Positions 46,496 through 53,386 of a stretch of 53,386 bases of DNA are shown piece by piece. The translations under genes were made by a program, and so were the position numbers. The first letter of the stretch is position 1. Every line of letters begins with the position of its first letter. The stretch spans positions 1 through 53,386 of the forward strand of contig CAIVPX010000062.1 of NCBI GenBank assembly GCA_903907905.1, in the 5' to 3' direction. The stretch is from an uncultured bacterium. GTDB lineage: Bacteria > Pseudomonadota > Gammaproteobacteria > Burkholderiales > Burkholderiaceae_E. The notes under the pieces were generated by a model. It ran no database searches and was not told where the DNA came from. It worked only from the letters and a program-made list of their open reading frames with translations.

Positions 46496-48403
46496 GTGAA
46501 CAATATGTTTTCGAAGGCGGCGGTCTGGCTGGTCATTGCGCTGGTTCTCTTCACCGTCTTCAAGCAGTTCGACACCCGGCAGAGCCGCGGCGGCGACATG
46601 CCTTACTCGCAGTTCATGTCCGAGGCGCGTGAGGGCCGGATCGAAAGCGTCCAGGTCGATGGCCGCACCTTGCGTGCGCGCTCGCGGGACGGCCGCAGTT
46701 TCACGGTTTTCTCGCCCAGCGACATCTGGATGGTCGGTGATCTCATGAAATTCGGCGTGCAGGTCAACGCCAAGCCCGACGAGGAGCAGTCGCTGCTGCT
46801 CAACATCTTCGTGTCGTGGTTCCCCATGTTGCTGCTGATCGGCGTCTGGGTGTTCTTCATGCGGCAGATGCAGGGGGGCGGCCGGGGCGGTGCGTTCTCC
46901 TTCGGCAAGTCACGGGCCCGCATGCTCGACGACGGCAACAACTCCATCACCTTTGCTGATGTGGCCGGTTGCGACGAGGCCAAGGAAGAGGTTCAGGAAC
47001 TGGTCGAATTCCTGCGCGACCCCAGCAAGTTCCAGAAACTGGGCGGACGAATCCCGCGCGGTGTCCTGATGGTCGGTTCACCCGGCACCGGCAAGACGCT
47101 GCTCGCCAAGGCCATCGCCGGCGAAGCCAAGGTGCCCTTCTTTTCGATTTCGGGCTCTGATTTCGTCGAGATGTTCGTGGGCGTCGGTGCGGCCCGTGTC
47201 CGCGACATGTTCGAAAACGCCAAGAAGCACGCGCCCTGCATTCTGTTCATCGACGAGATTGATGCCGTGGGCCGTCAGCGGGGGGCGGGGCTTGGCGGTG
47301 GTAATGACGAGCGCGAGCAGACGCTGAATCAGTTGCTGGTCGAGATGGACGGCTTTGAAACCGGTCAGGGCGTCATCGTGATTGCCGCCACCAACCGTCC
47401 CGATGTGCTCGATCCCGCGCTGTTGCGCCCAGGTCGTTTCGACCGCCAGGTGGTCGTGCCGCTGCCTGATATTCGGGGTCGTGAGCAGATTCTCAACGTG
47501 CACATGCGCAAGGTTCCCATCGGCACCGACGTGCGTGCCGACATTCTGGCTCGTGGCACGCCCGGCTTTTCGGGCGCTGATCTGGCCAATCTGGTCAATG
47601 AGGCGGCCTTGTTTGCGGCGCGCCGCAGTGCACGGCTGGTGGAAATGATCGATTTTGAACGGGCCAAGGACAAGATCCTGATGGGCGCTGAGCGCCGCTC
47701 GATCGTCATGCCCGAGGAAGAGCGTCGCAACACCGCCTATCACGAGTCGGGCCACGCCATTGTTGCGCGCATGCTGCCCAAGACCGACCCGGTTCACAAG
47801 GTCACGATCATTCCACGGGGCCGCGCGCTGGGCGTCACCATGCAGTTGCCCGTTGAAGATCGCTACAGCATGGACCGTGATCGCATGCTCAATACCGTGT
47901 CGGTGCTGTTTGGCGGCCGTATTGCTGAAGAAATCTTCATGCATCAGATGACCACGGGCGCGTCCAACGACTTCGAGCGGGCCACCTCCATTGCCCGTGA
48001 CATGGTCACGCGCTACGGCATGAGCGATGTACTGGGCCCGATGGTGTATGCGGAAAACGAGGGTGAGATCTTCCTCGGGCGCTCGATCACCAAAACCACC
48101 AACATGTCGGAAGAGACCATGCGCAAGGTCGATTCCGAGATTCGCCGGATCATCGACGAACAGTACGCGGTGGCCCGAAACATCCTCGACACCAATCGCG
48201 ACAAGGTGGAGGCTATGGCCAAGGCCCTGCTCGATTGGGAAACGATCGATGCCGAGCAAATTGACGACATCGTCGCCGGGCGTCCCCCGCGGCCCCCGAA
48301 GCCGGGCGGTTCGCCTGGGGGCAGCGCAGGTGCCGGGGGCGCGGGGGCCTCCAGCAACCAGCCCGCAGCACCGGCCGAGCCCTCGGCCGAGCCCGCTGCC
48401 TGA
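46496..48403 (+). CDS. ftsH: ATP-dependent zinc metalloprotease FtsH
   Basis: A 635-residue membrane-bound AAA protease that degrades misfolded membrane proteins, LpxC and others. The N-terminus has two membrane helices flanking a periplasmic domain (about residues 5-24 and 98-120). Walker A is GSPGTGKT (a serine in place of the usual proline), Walker B is [22 protein letters not shown], and the zinc motif is [10 protein letters not shown]. The C-terminus ends in a Gly/Pro/Ala-rich tail. The GTG start follows GGGAG by nine bases. folP and glmM follow in the order common in Proteobacteria. Confidence 0.97.
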   Translation: MNNMFSKAAVWLVIALVLFTVFKQFDTRQSRGGDMPYSQFMSEAREGRIESVQVDGRTLRARSRDGRSFTVFSPSDIWMVGDLMKFGVQVNAKPDEEQSLLLNIFVSWFPMLLLIGVWVFFMRQMQGGGRGGAFSFGKSRARMLDDGNNSITFADVAGCDEAKEEVQELVEFLRDPSKFQKLGGRIPRGVLMVGSPGTGKTLLAKAIAGEAKVPFFSISGSDFVEMFVGVGAARVRDMFENAKKHAPCILFIDEIDAVGRQRGAGLGGGNDEREQTLNQLLVEMDGFETGQGVIVIAATNRPDVLDPALLRPGRFDRQVVVPLPDIRGREQILNVHMRKVPIGTDVRADILARGTPGFSGADLANLVNEAALFAARRSARLVEMIDFERAKDKILMGAERRSIVMPEEERRNTAYHESGHAIVARMLPKTDPVHKVTIIPRGRALGVTMQLPVEDRYSMDRDRMLNTVSVLFGGRIAEEIFMHQMTTGASNDFERATSIARDMVTRYGMSDVLGPMVYAENEGEIFLGRSITKTTNMSEETMRKVDSEIRRIIDEQYAVARNILDTNRDKVEAMAKALLDWETIDAEQIDDIVAGRPPRPPKPGGSPGGSAGAGGAGASSNQPAAPAEPSAEPAA

Positions 48404-48519
48404 GTTGAAAGCCTCGCCCCTCTTCGTTCCCGGGGGGCGGGCGTTGCTGGCCCGTAGTGTCGGCTGACCGCCCTGGCCTCTAGCTGGGGCGTTTCTACTT
48501 TTACGACTGAAGCTGCTCC

Positions 48520-49425
48520 ATGATTTGGCCGCCTGGTTCCCTGGCGAGCAGTCCGACCGACGACACGGTGGGTCTCACGGCGTCCTGGCCGCTTCGTTGT
48601 GGCCGCTTCAGGCTGTCGCGACGCCGTCCGCTGGTGATGGGCATCGTCAACGTCACGCCCGACTCATTTTCGGAGCGGCAATCGCGCACAGACCCAGCCG
48701 AGGCGATCGAATTCGCCCGTCGCCTGATCGCGGAGGGCGCTGACCTGATCGATATTGGCGGGGAGTCCACCCGCCCGGGGGCGCCGGAGGTACCGGTGTC
48801 CCTGGAACTTGCGCGCGTCATACCCGTGCTGGGCGGGTTGCGCGACGCCGGCGTGCCCCTGTCGATCGATACGCGAAAGCCCGCGGTGATGCGCGAGGCG
48901 ATCGCTGCGGGCGCCGACATGGTCAACGATGTGAACGGGTTTTGTGCGCCGGGCGCGCTCGAGGCGGTGGCCCAGGCCCCGGTCGGTCTGTGCGTGATGC
49001 ACATGCGGGGCGAGCCTGCCACCATGCAGCAGGCGCCCGCTTACGCGAATGTGCTCGAGGAGGTCGCAGCGTTTCTGATGCAGCGCGTCGATGCGCTCGA
49101 GGCGGCCGGCGTGACCCGTGATCGCATCCTCGTTGATCCGGGTATCGGGTTCGGCAAAGACTTGCAGCACAATCTCGATTTGCTGGCGCACTTGGGCAGC
49201 CTCGCTCGCCTGGCGCCGGTGTTGGTCGGGGTGTCGCGCAAGTCGGTGATCGGCAAGCTCACGGGGCGTGACCTGCCCGATCGATTGCCGGGCAGTCTGG
49301 CGGCCATGCTGGCGGCCGTCTCGCGCGGTGCCGCCATCGTGCGGGTGCACGACGTGGCACAGACGTGTGATGCGCTGCGCGTCTGGCGGGCCATCAACGC
49401 ACAGGAGAAAACGGATGGGGCGTAA
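48520..49425 (+). CDS. folP: Dihydropteroate synthase
   Basis: A 301-residue TIM barrel that joins p-aminobenzoate to the pterin pyrophosphate in folate synthesis; it is the sulfonamide target. Signatures are [70 protein letters not shown] and [10 protein letters not shown]. The N-terminal 30 residues are longer than usual. The ribosome-binding site at the ATG (48520) is weak; no better start is clear. It overlaps glmM by 11 bp. Confidence 0.96.
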   Translation: MIWPPGSLASSPTDDTVGLTASWPLRCGRFRLSRRRPLVMGIVNVTPDSFSERQSRTDPAEAIEFARRLIAEGADLIDIGGESTRPGAPEVPVSLELARVIPVLGGLRDAGVPLSIDTRKPAVMREAIAAGADMVNDVNGFCAPGALEAVAQAPVGLCVMHMRGEPATMQQAPAYANVLEEVAAFLMQRVDALEAAGVTRDRILVDPGIGFGKDLQHNLDLLAHLGSLARLAPVLVGVSRKSVIGKLTGRDLPDRLPGSLAAMLAAVSRGAAIVRVHDVAQTCDALRVWRAINAQEKTDGA

Positions 49426-50794
49426 GTATTTCGGCACCGATGGCGTGAGGGGGCGGGTGGGTGAGTCGCCGATCACGCCCGATTTCGTGATGCGTCTGGG
49501 CTACGCAGCGGGGCGCGTGCTGGCGAGCGGCGCGGGTCGGCCTGCGCCCATGAGCACCCATCAGCCCAAGGTAGTGGGCCGGCCTGCAGTCATCATTGGC
49601 AAGGACACGCGCATCTCGGGCTACATGCTCGAGGCCGCGCTCGAGGCCGGGCTGTCTGCGGCGGGCGTGGATGTGCTGTTGTGCGGCCCCCTGCCCACGC
49701 CGGCGGTGGCGTATCTCACGCGGGCGCTGCGCCTGTCGGCGGGCATCGTCATCAGTGCCTCGCACAATCCCTTCGACGATAACGGCATCAAGTTTTTTTC
49801 CGCAGATGGCGACAAGCTGCCCGATGCGGTCGAGGCCGAGATCGAGTCAGAACTCGAGCGCCCCTTCGCTTGCGTGTCATCGGCCGAACTTGGCCGGGCC
49901 AGGCGTGTCGGCGATGCGGCCGGCCGCTATATCGAATTCTGCAAACGCACCTTCCCGGCGGACCTAGACCTGCGGGGCATTCGCATGGTGCTTGATTGCG
50001 CCCACGGCGCCGCCTACCAGACAGCGCCCCACCTCTTCCACGAACTCGGGGCCGACGTGGTCACCATCGGCACCTCGCCCAACGGCCTCAACATCAACGA
50101 TCGCTGCGGGGCCACGCACCCCGAGACCCTGCAGGCTGCGGTTCGTGAGCATGGCGCCATGCTGGGCATCGCATTGGACGGTGACGCCGATCGCCTGCTG
50201 ATGGTCGATGCGTCCGGCCGCGCCTACAACGGCGACGAACTGCTCTACATGATCGTGCGCGAGCGACTGCAGCATGGCCCGGTGGCGGGCGTGGTGGGCA
50301 CGCTCATGTCCAACCTGGCGCTCGAGCAGGCCATCCGGCGTCTGGGCGTCGAATTCGCCCGGGCCCGGGTCGGTGACCGCTATGTGCTCGAGATGCTGCG
50401 CGAGCGGGGCTGGCTCTATGGCGGCGAGAGCTCGGGGCACCTGCTCTGTCTGGATCACCACAGCACGGGCGACGCATCGATCAGCGCGCTGCAGGTGCTG
50501 GCTGCCATGCAGCGCACGGGTCTGAGCCTGCCCGAGCTCTGCGCGGATCTGCAGATCCTGCCGCAGACACTCATCAACGTCCGGATCGAGCGCGGCTTTG
50601 ACTGGCAGTCGCATCGCCCCCTTGAATTGGCCCGGCGTGAGGTCGAGCGCGAGCTGGGAGATGCGGGACGCATCCTCATTCGCCCCTCCGGCACCGAGCC
50701 GCTGCTGCGGGTGATGGTGGAGGCGCGCTCCTCCGAAACCGCCGAGCTGGTGGCCCGGCGACTGGCCTCTGCGGTTGCGCCTGCGGTGGGTTAG
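49415..50794 (+). CDS. glmM: Phosphoglucosamine mutase
   Basis: A 459-residue mutase that makes glucosamine-1-phosphate for peptidoglycan and LPS. It has [23 protein letters not shown], the phosphoserine loop [19 protein letters not shown], the metal site [13 protein letters not shown], the sugar loop [10 protein letters not shown] and the phosphate site [14 protein letters not shown]. The start at 49415 has AGGAG upstream and overlaps the folP end, implying coupling. It is slightly longer than E. coli GlmM (445), with a short insert near residues 41-49. Confidence 0.96.
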   Translation: MGRKYFGTDGVRGRVGESPITPDFVMRLGYAAGRVLASGAGRPAPMSTHQPKVVGRPAVIIGKDTRISGYMLEAALEAGLSAAGVDVLLCGPLPTPAVAYLTRALRLSAGIVISASHNPFDDNGIKFFSADGDKLPDAVEAEIESELERPFACVSSAELGRARRVGDAAGRYIEFCKRTFPADLDLRGIRMVLDCAHGAAYQTAPHLFHELGADVVTIGTSPNGLNINDRCGATHPETLQAAVREHGAMLGIALDGDADRLLMVDASGRAYNGDELLYMIVRERLQHGPVAGVVGTLMSNLALEQAIRRLGVEFARARVGDRYVLEMLRERGWLYGGESSGHLLCLDHHSTGDASISALQVLAAMQRTGLSLPELCADLQILPQTLINVRIERGFDWQSHRPLELARREVERELGDAGRILIRPSGTEPLLRVMVEARSSETAELVARRLASAVAPAVG

Positions 50795-50817
50795 GCGCTT
50801 GCGCGCAGCCGATCGCC

Positions 50818-51873
50818 TCAGGCGGGCTTGCGTGCGCTGAACAAGGTCCAGGGAAAGCGCCAGTAGGGCCAGTCGGGCGCTGTCGCGCCTTCGGTCTCGG
50901 CGAAGGCCTCGATCCGAATGTCGACGAAGCCGGCAGCGGCCATTGCCTCGTGCATGTCCATGCGGTTGAAGGCCGGCATGAAACCCTCGTTGTTGCGCAC
51001 CGAGTGACCGTCGATGAGAAACTCCATCCAGCGCGAGCGCGGCCGGAAGTCGAGGTGCATGACCTGTCCGCCGGGCGCGAGCATTCGAAAGGATTCGCGC
51101 AGGATCTGCTCAATGCCTTCGACGGGCACTTCATGCAGCAGTTGGGTTGAGGTGACCAGATCGAAGCTTGAGTCGGCGTAGCCCGAGCGCAGGGCATCGC
51201 GCTGCGCAAAGCGGATGTTCGTCAGATCGCGCGCCTCGACCGTGGCGGCTGCCAGTTGCAGGCAGGGCCCGGAGAGGTCAATGCCCACCACTTCCGCCTG
51301 AGGAAAGCGTTCGGCAATCGGGAAGGTGCATTTGCCGAAGCCGCAGCCCATATTGAGTACCGAGCGAAAGCTGCCCCGTGTGGCGATCAGGTCGGCAAAG
51401 CGCTCATGCGCCTCGAAGCGGCGCGTGTTCGGGTGGATCGAGGTGGCGCTCGCCTGGTACATCAGGCCGTCGTACGGGGCGCCCAGCAGATTACCCGGGT
51501 GCTGGTGGATGTCGATCTCGAAGTAGTAGTCGGGGATGGGCAACGCCGGATCGAGTTCGAGAAAGCGGCTGCCACCGGCGGCGGCGATTTGCGCTCTGAC
51601 CCACTCCGGGCAGGCTTCGAAGGTGGCAGCCAGCCCCCAGCGTGGATCGGAGTACTTCATGCGCTGGTAGTGGCGCTCGATGAACTCGAACCAGTGATAC
51701 AGGGTTGTACCGGAGACCTTGGCGATGGCCTCGTCGGCGCGGGCGGGGTTGCTGCCGTCGTCGATGTCGGCGTAGCGCTGACGCAGGGCCGGGTAAAGCT
51801 GATTGGCCCACTGCTGGCGCAGGGTACCGATGAACTCCTGGAAGGCCGTTGCGGATCGGGTGGGCGTGCTCAT
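50818..51873 (-). CDS. Class I SAM-dependent methyltransferase, unknown substrate
   Basis: A 351-residue protein with a ~150-residue N-terminal helical domain and a methyltransferase domain. Motif I is VLNMGCGFGKCTFPIAERFPQAEVVGIDLSG (about residues 160-190), followed by FDLVTSTQLLHEV and LRESFRMLAPGGQVMHLDF. The N-terminal region (YHWFEFIERHYQRMKYSDPRWGLA) is not a domain I recognise. The ATG at 51873 shares a base with the stop of the preceding gene (TGATG). As the last gene of a four-gene minus-strand unit with two hydrolases, it may modify a catabolic substrate. Confidence 0.82.
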   Translation of the reverse strand: MSTPTRSATAFQEFIGTLRQQWANQLYPALRQRYADIDDGSNPARADEAIAKVSGTTLYHWFEFIERHYQRMKYSDPRWGLAATFEACPEWVRAQIAAAGGSRFLELDPALPIPDYYFEIDIHQHPGNLLGAPYDGLMYQASATSIHPNTRRFEAHERFADLIATRGSFRSVLNMGCGFGKCTFPIAERFPQAEVVGIDLSGPCLQLAAATVEARDLTNIRFAQRDALRSGYADSSFDLVTSTQLLHEVPVEGIEQILRESFRMLAPGGQVMHLDFRPRSRWMEFLIDGHSVRNNEGFMPAFNRMDMHEAMAAAGFVDIRIEAFAETEGATAPDWPYWRFPWTLFSARKPA

Positions 51874-52223
51874 CAATGGTCTGCCTTGGCTTGGACCGAC
51901 GGGTAGCGTCCGCTGGTCGACTTGGCGCGACCGTCGATGACTTCGAAGAGGTGCGACACGAAAGCCTCGCGCTCCTGTGCCAGCACCTGCGCTTGACGCT
52001 CGTCCGGTTTGAAGTGCTCGAGCGCCTGCGGGTCGATCTGACCCTTGCTTTCAAGCAGGAATTCGAGGCAGCGCACGCGGTCGCGCAGCACGTGCATTTC
52101 GGCGGCCATGACCAGCATCATCTGGGCCAGACGATCTACCGAATCGGACTCGAAGAAGACGAGTTCGGGCTCCTCGCGCTTGGCCGTCTTCGCGGCATGG
52201 CGGGCGGCGTTCGCGTCGCTCAT
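51873..52223 (-). CDS. Small conserved-looking protein, unknown function
   Basis: A 116-residue, charged and mainly helical protein I do not recognise. The middle (DSVDRLAQMMLVMAAEMHVLRDRVRCLEFLLESKG) looks like a long amphipathic helix suited to coiled-coil dimers. There is no signal peptide or membrane helix. It overlaps the deacetylase-fold gene by 4 bp and the methyltransferase by 1 bp, so it is clearly translated in this operon. It may be an accessory or subunit protein for one of the neighbours. Confidence 0.7.
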   Translation of the reverse strand: MSDANAARHAAKTAKREEPELVFFESDSVDRLAQMMLVMAAEMHVLRDRVRCLEFLLESKGQIDPQALEHFKPDERQAQVLAQEREAFVSHLFEVIDGRAKSTSGRYPSVQAKADH

Positions 52224-53128
52224 GGCTTGGCCACCGTACCTTCGGGCAGCGATGCGACATGATCGGCAATCTGGCCCGGCGTGGCGAACCAGACGCGGGA
52301 GCGCTGCGCGGCCATGTGTTCGAGCATGCGCTTGAGTTGCTGCGCGCGGTGCGGCTGACCCATCAGGAAGGTGTGGATCGAGATGCCGCAGACCAGCGGC
52401 CAGCCGTGGCGGTCGCCGTCCTGCAACTGCTGGTTGAAGGCGTCGGTCACCATGCGGGTGAACTCTTCGTCGCTCGCACCCCGGTTGATGAAGGCCGGGA
52501 TGTCATTGAGTTCCATCGACGGGTAGGGCACCGCCATGATCGGGCCCTTGGCCGTTCGAAACCACTGCGGCTGCTCGTCGAAGAACCAATCGAGCATATA
52601 GGTATGGCCGGTCTCGAGCAGCAGCTCGGGCGTGTGCGCGCTTTGCGAGATGAAGGGCCCCAGCCATCCCTTGGCCGGCTTGCCTTCCTCCTTGATGAAG
52701 CGCTCGCGTACCTGTTGCAGCATCTTGCGTTCGGTGGCCAGGTCCATGTCGATCTGGCGCTCGGAGTTGGTTCGGCCGTGGCCGACGAACTCATCGCCGC
52801 GCTGACGAAAGGGAACGAGGATCTCGGGGCACACGTCGTAAACACTGGCATTCACCAGCACCGCCATCGGGATCTGGTAGCGCTCGAACAACTCGGCGAT
52901 GCGCCAGATGCCGACGCGGTTACCATAATCGCGATAGGCATAACCCCGGTGAAACGGCGCTGCTGGCATCGAGGTGAAGTCGTTGCCCGGATTACGTCCG
53001 AACTCGAAGGCTTCGACATTGAGCGCGAAATAGACTGCGAGCTTTGCACCATTGGGCCAGGTGTATCGCGGCCGCGAAGGCAGCGCAGAGAAGGGATAGC
53101 GGTCGAACTTGTTGTCGAACTTTTCCAT
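52220..53128 (-). CDS. Polysaccharide deacetylase-fold amidohydrolase (PuuE-like)
   Basis: A 302-residue NodB-fold enzyme. The region WPNGAKLAVYFALNVEAFEFGRNPG and DEFVGHGRTNSERQIDM fits the branch containing allantoinase PuuE and imide or amide hydrolases, not sugar deacetylases with TFDDG. It has GWLGPFISQSAHTPELLLETGHTYMLDW and HTFLMGQPHRAQQLKRML toward the end. No signal peptide is present, so it acts in the cytoplasm on a small molecule. It lies directly after an isochorismatase-type amidase (2 bp gap), and such pairs often take part in ring-nitrogen or imide breakdown. The substrate is unknown. Confidence 0.82.
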   Translation of the reverse strand: MEKFDNKFDRYPFSALPSRPRYTWPNGAKLAVYFALNVEAFEFGRNPGNDFTSMPAAPFHRGYAYRDYGNRVGIWRIAELFERYQIPMAVLVNASVYDVCPEILVPFRQRGDEFVGHGRTNSERQIDMDLATERKMLQQVRERFIKEEGKPAKGWLGPFISQSAHTPELLLETGHTYMLDWFFDEQPQWFRTAKGPIMAVPYPSMELNDIPAFINRGASDEEFTRMVTDAFNQQLQDGDRHGWPLVCGISIHTFLMGQPHRAQQLKRMLEHMAAQRSRVWFATPGQIADHVASLPEGTVAKP

Positions 53129-53130
53129 GA

Positions 53131-53386
53131 TCAGCCCTTGAGCTGGCGCAACTGCTGCATCACGTCGGCCACCGGCTTGACGTCAGCGTACTTGGCGGCC
53201 ATGTCGAAGAGGTTGACCGCGTGGCTGGTGGCGCTGCGATCGTAAACGCATTCGATGGGCACGGTGCAGCGGAAGTTGTAGGCAAAGCCGTCAACGACGC
53301 TACCGCGCACGCAGCCGCTGGTGGTGCAGCCGGTGACCACCAGGCTGTCAACGCCCAGGTCGATCAGATAACTGACCAGCGGCGTG
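53131..53386 (-). CDS. Isochorismatase-family cysteine hydrolase (N-terminus outside window)
   Basis: About 84 C-terminal residues are visible; the gene begins beyond the window. VVTGCTTSGCVRGSVVDGFAYNFRC is the active-site segment of the cysteine amidohydrolase branch (N-carbamoylsarcosine amidase, nicotinamidase and maleamate amidase), with the nucleophilic cysteine in TSGCVR. CVYDRSATSHAVNLFDMAAKYADV is the usual C-terminal helix region. It should hydrolyse an amide to an acid and ammonia. It is the first visible gene of the operon with the deacetylase-fold enzyme. Confidence 0.85.
   Translation of the reverse strand, partial: TPLVSYLIDLGVDSLVVTGCTTSGCVRGSVVDGFAYNFRCTVPIECVYDRSATSHAVNLFDMAAKYADVKPVADVMQQLRQLKG

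Overview
The window is a gene-dense, high-GC stretch of a Betaproteobacterium, most likely of the order Burkholderiales (Alcaligenaceae or a near relative). The evidence is gene order and gene families: an rpsP-rimM-trmD-rplS block, trxA-rho-type B L31, ffs-dnaX-ybaB-recR, carA-carB-greA / yhbY / rlmE-ftsH-folP-glmM, and three periplasmic solute-binding receptors of the Bug (tripartite tricarboxylate) family, which is greatly expanded in that group. No insertion sequence, phage gene, tRNA, rRNA or CRISPR array was found.

Layout. 1-2236: the end of oxyR, then cysM and a DMT permease. 2233-9403: mltB (minus), an ECHDC3-like crotonase, a dienelactone-hydrolase-like gene (minus), etfB-etfA, a long DmdC-type acyl-CoA dehydrogenase and a carboxymuconolactone-decarboxylase-like gene (minus). 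9498-13820: rpsP-rimM-trmD, rplS behind its own promoter and a ~350-nt leader, a Nudix CoA pyrophosphatase that appears to use an ATC start codon, and a CobD/CbiB-like protein. 13814-21579: rsgA and an M48 protease (minus), orn, a MATE exporter coupled to an ArnT-like glycosyltransferase (minus), rpmE with UUCG hairpins behind it, and rho (minus). 21580-25306: trxA (minus, TTG start), SRP RNA, dnaX, ybaB, recR. 25331-39725: an accessory catabolic region (below). 39729-50794: carA, carB, greA, yhbY (minus), rlmE, ftsH, folP, glmM. 50818-53386: a minus-strand operon with a cysteine hydrolase (cut by the window edge), a polysaccharide-deacetylase-fold enzyme, a small unknown protein and a methyltransferase.

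The accessory region is the part most worth attention. After a class III CoA-transferase, a promoter with a palindrome between its -35 and -10 boxes (26668-26696) precedes eleven tightly packed plus-strand genes: a Bug receptor, two fumarate-reductase/ketosteroid-dehydrogenase-type flavoproteins, a PHBH-family hydroxylase, an IclR regulator, an FAH-fold hydrolase, two more Bug receptors, two more flavoproteins and a small two-helix membrane protein. Several genes overlap by 4 bp, and the last ends 3 bp before the carA start. The set suggests uptake of a carboxylate, stepwise desaturation of an alicyclic ring, hydroxylation and C-C hydrolysis. It has no obvious ring-cleavage dioxygenase and no permease for its three receptors. 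I do not recognise it as a described pathway.

All functional calls come from reading motifs in the translated sequence. No database search was run, so substrate names are family-level statements.
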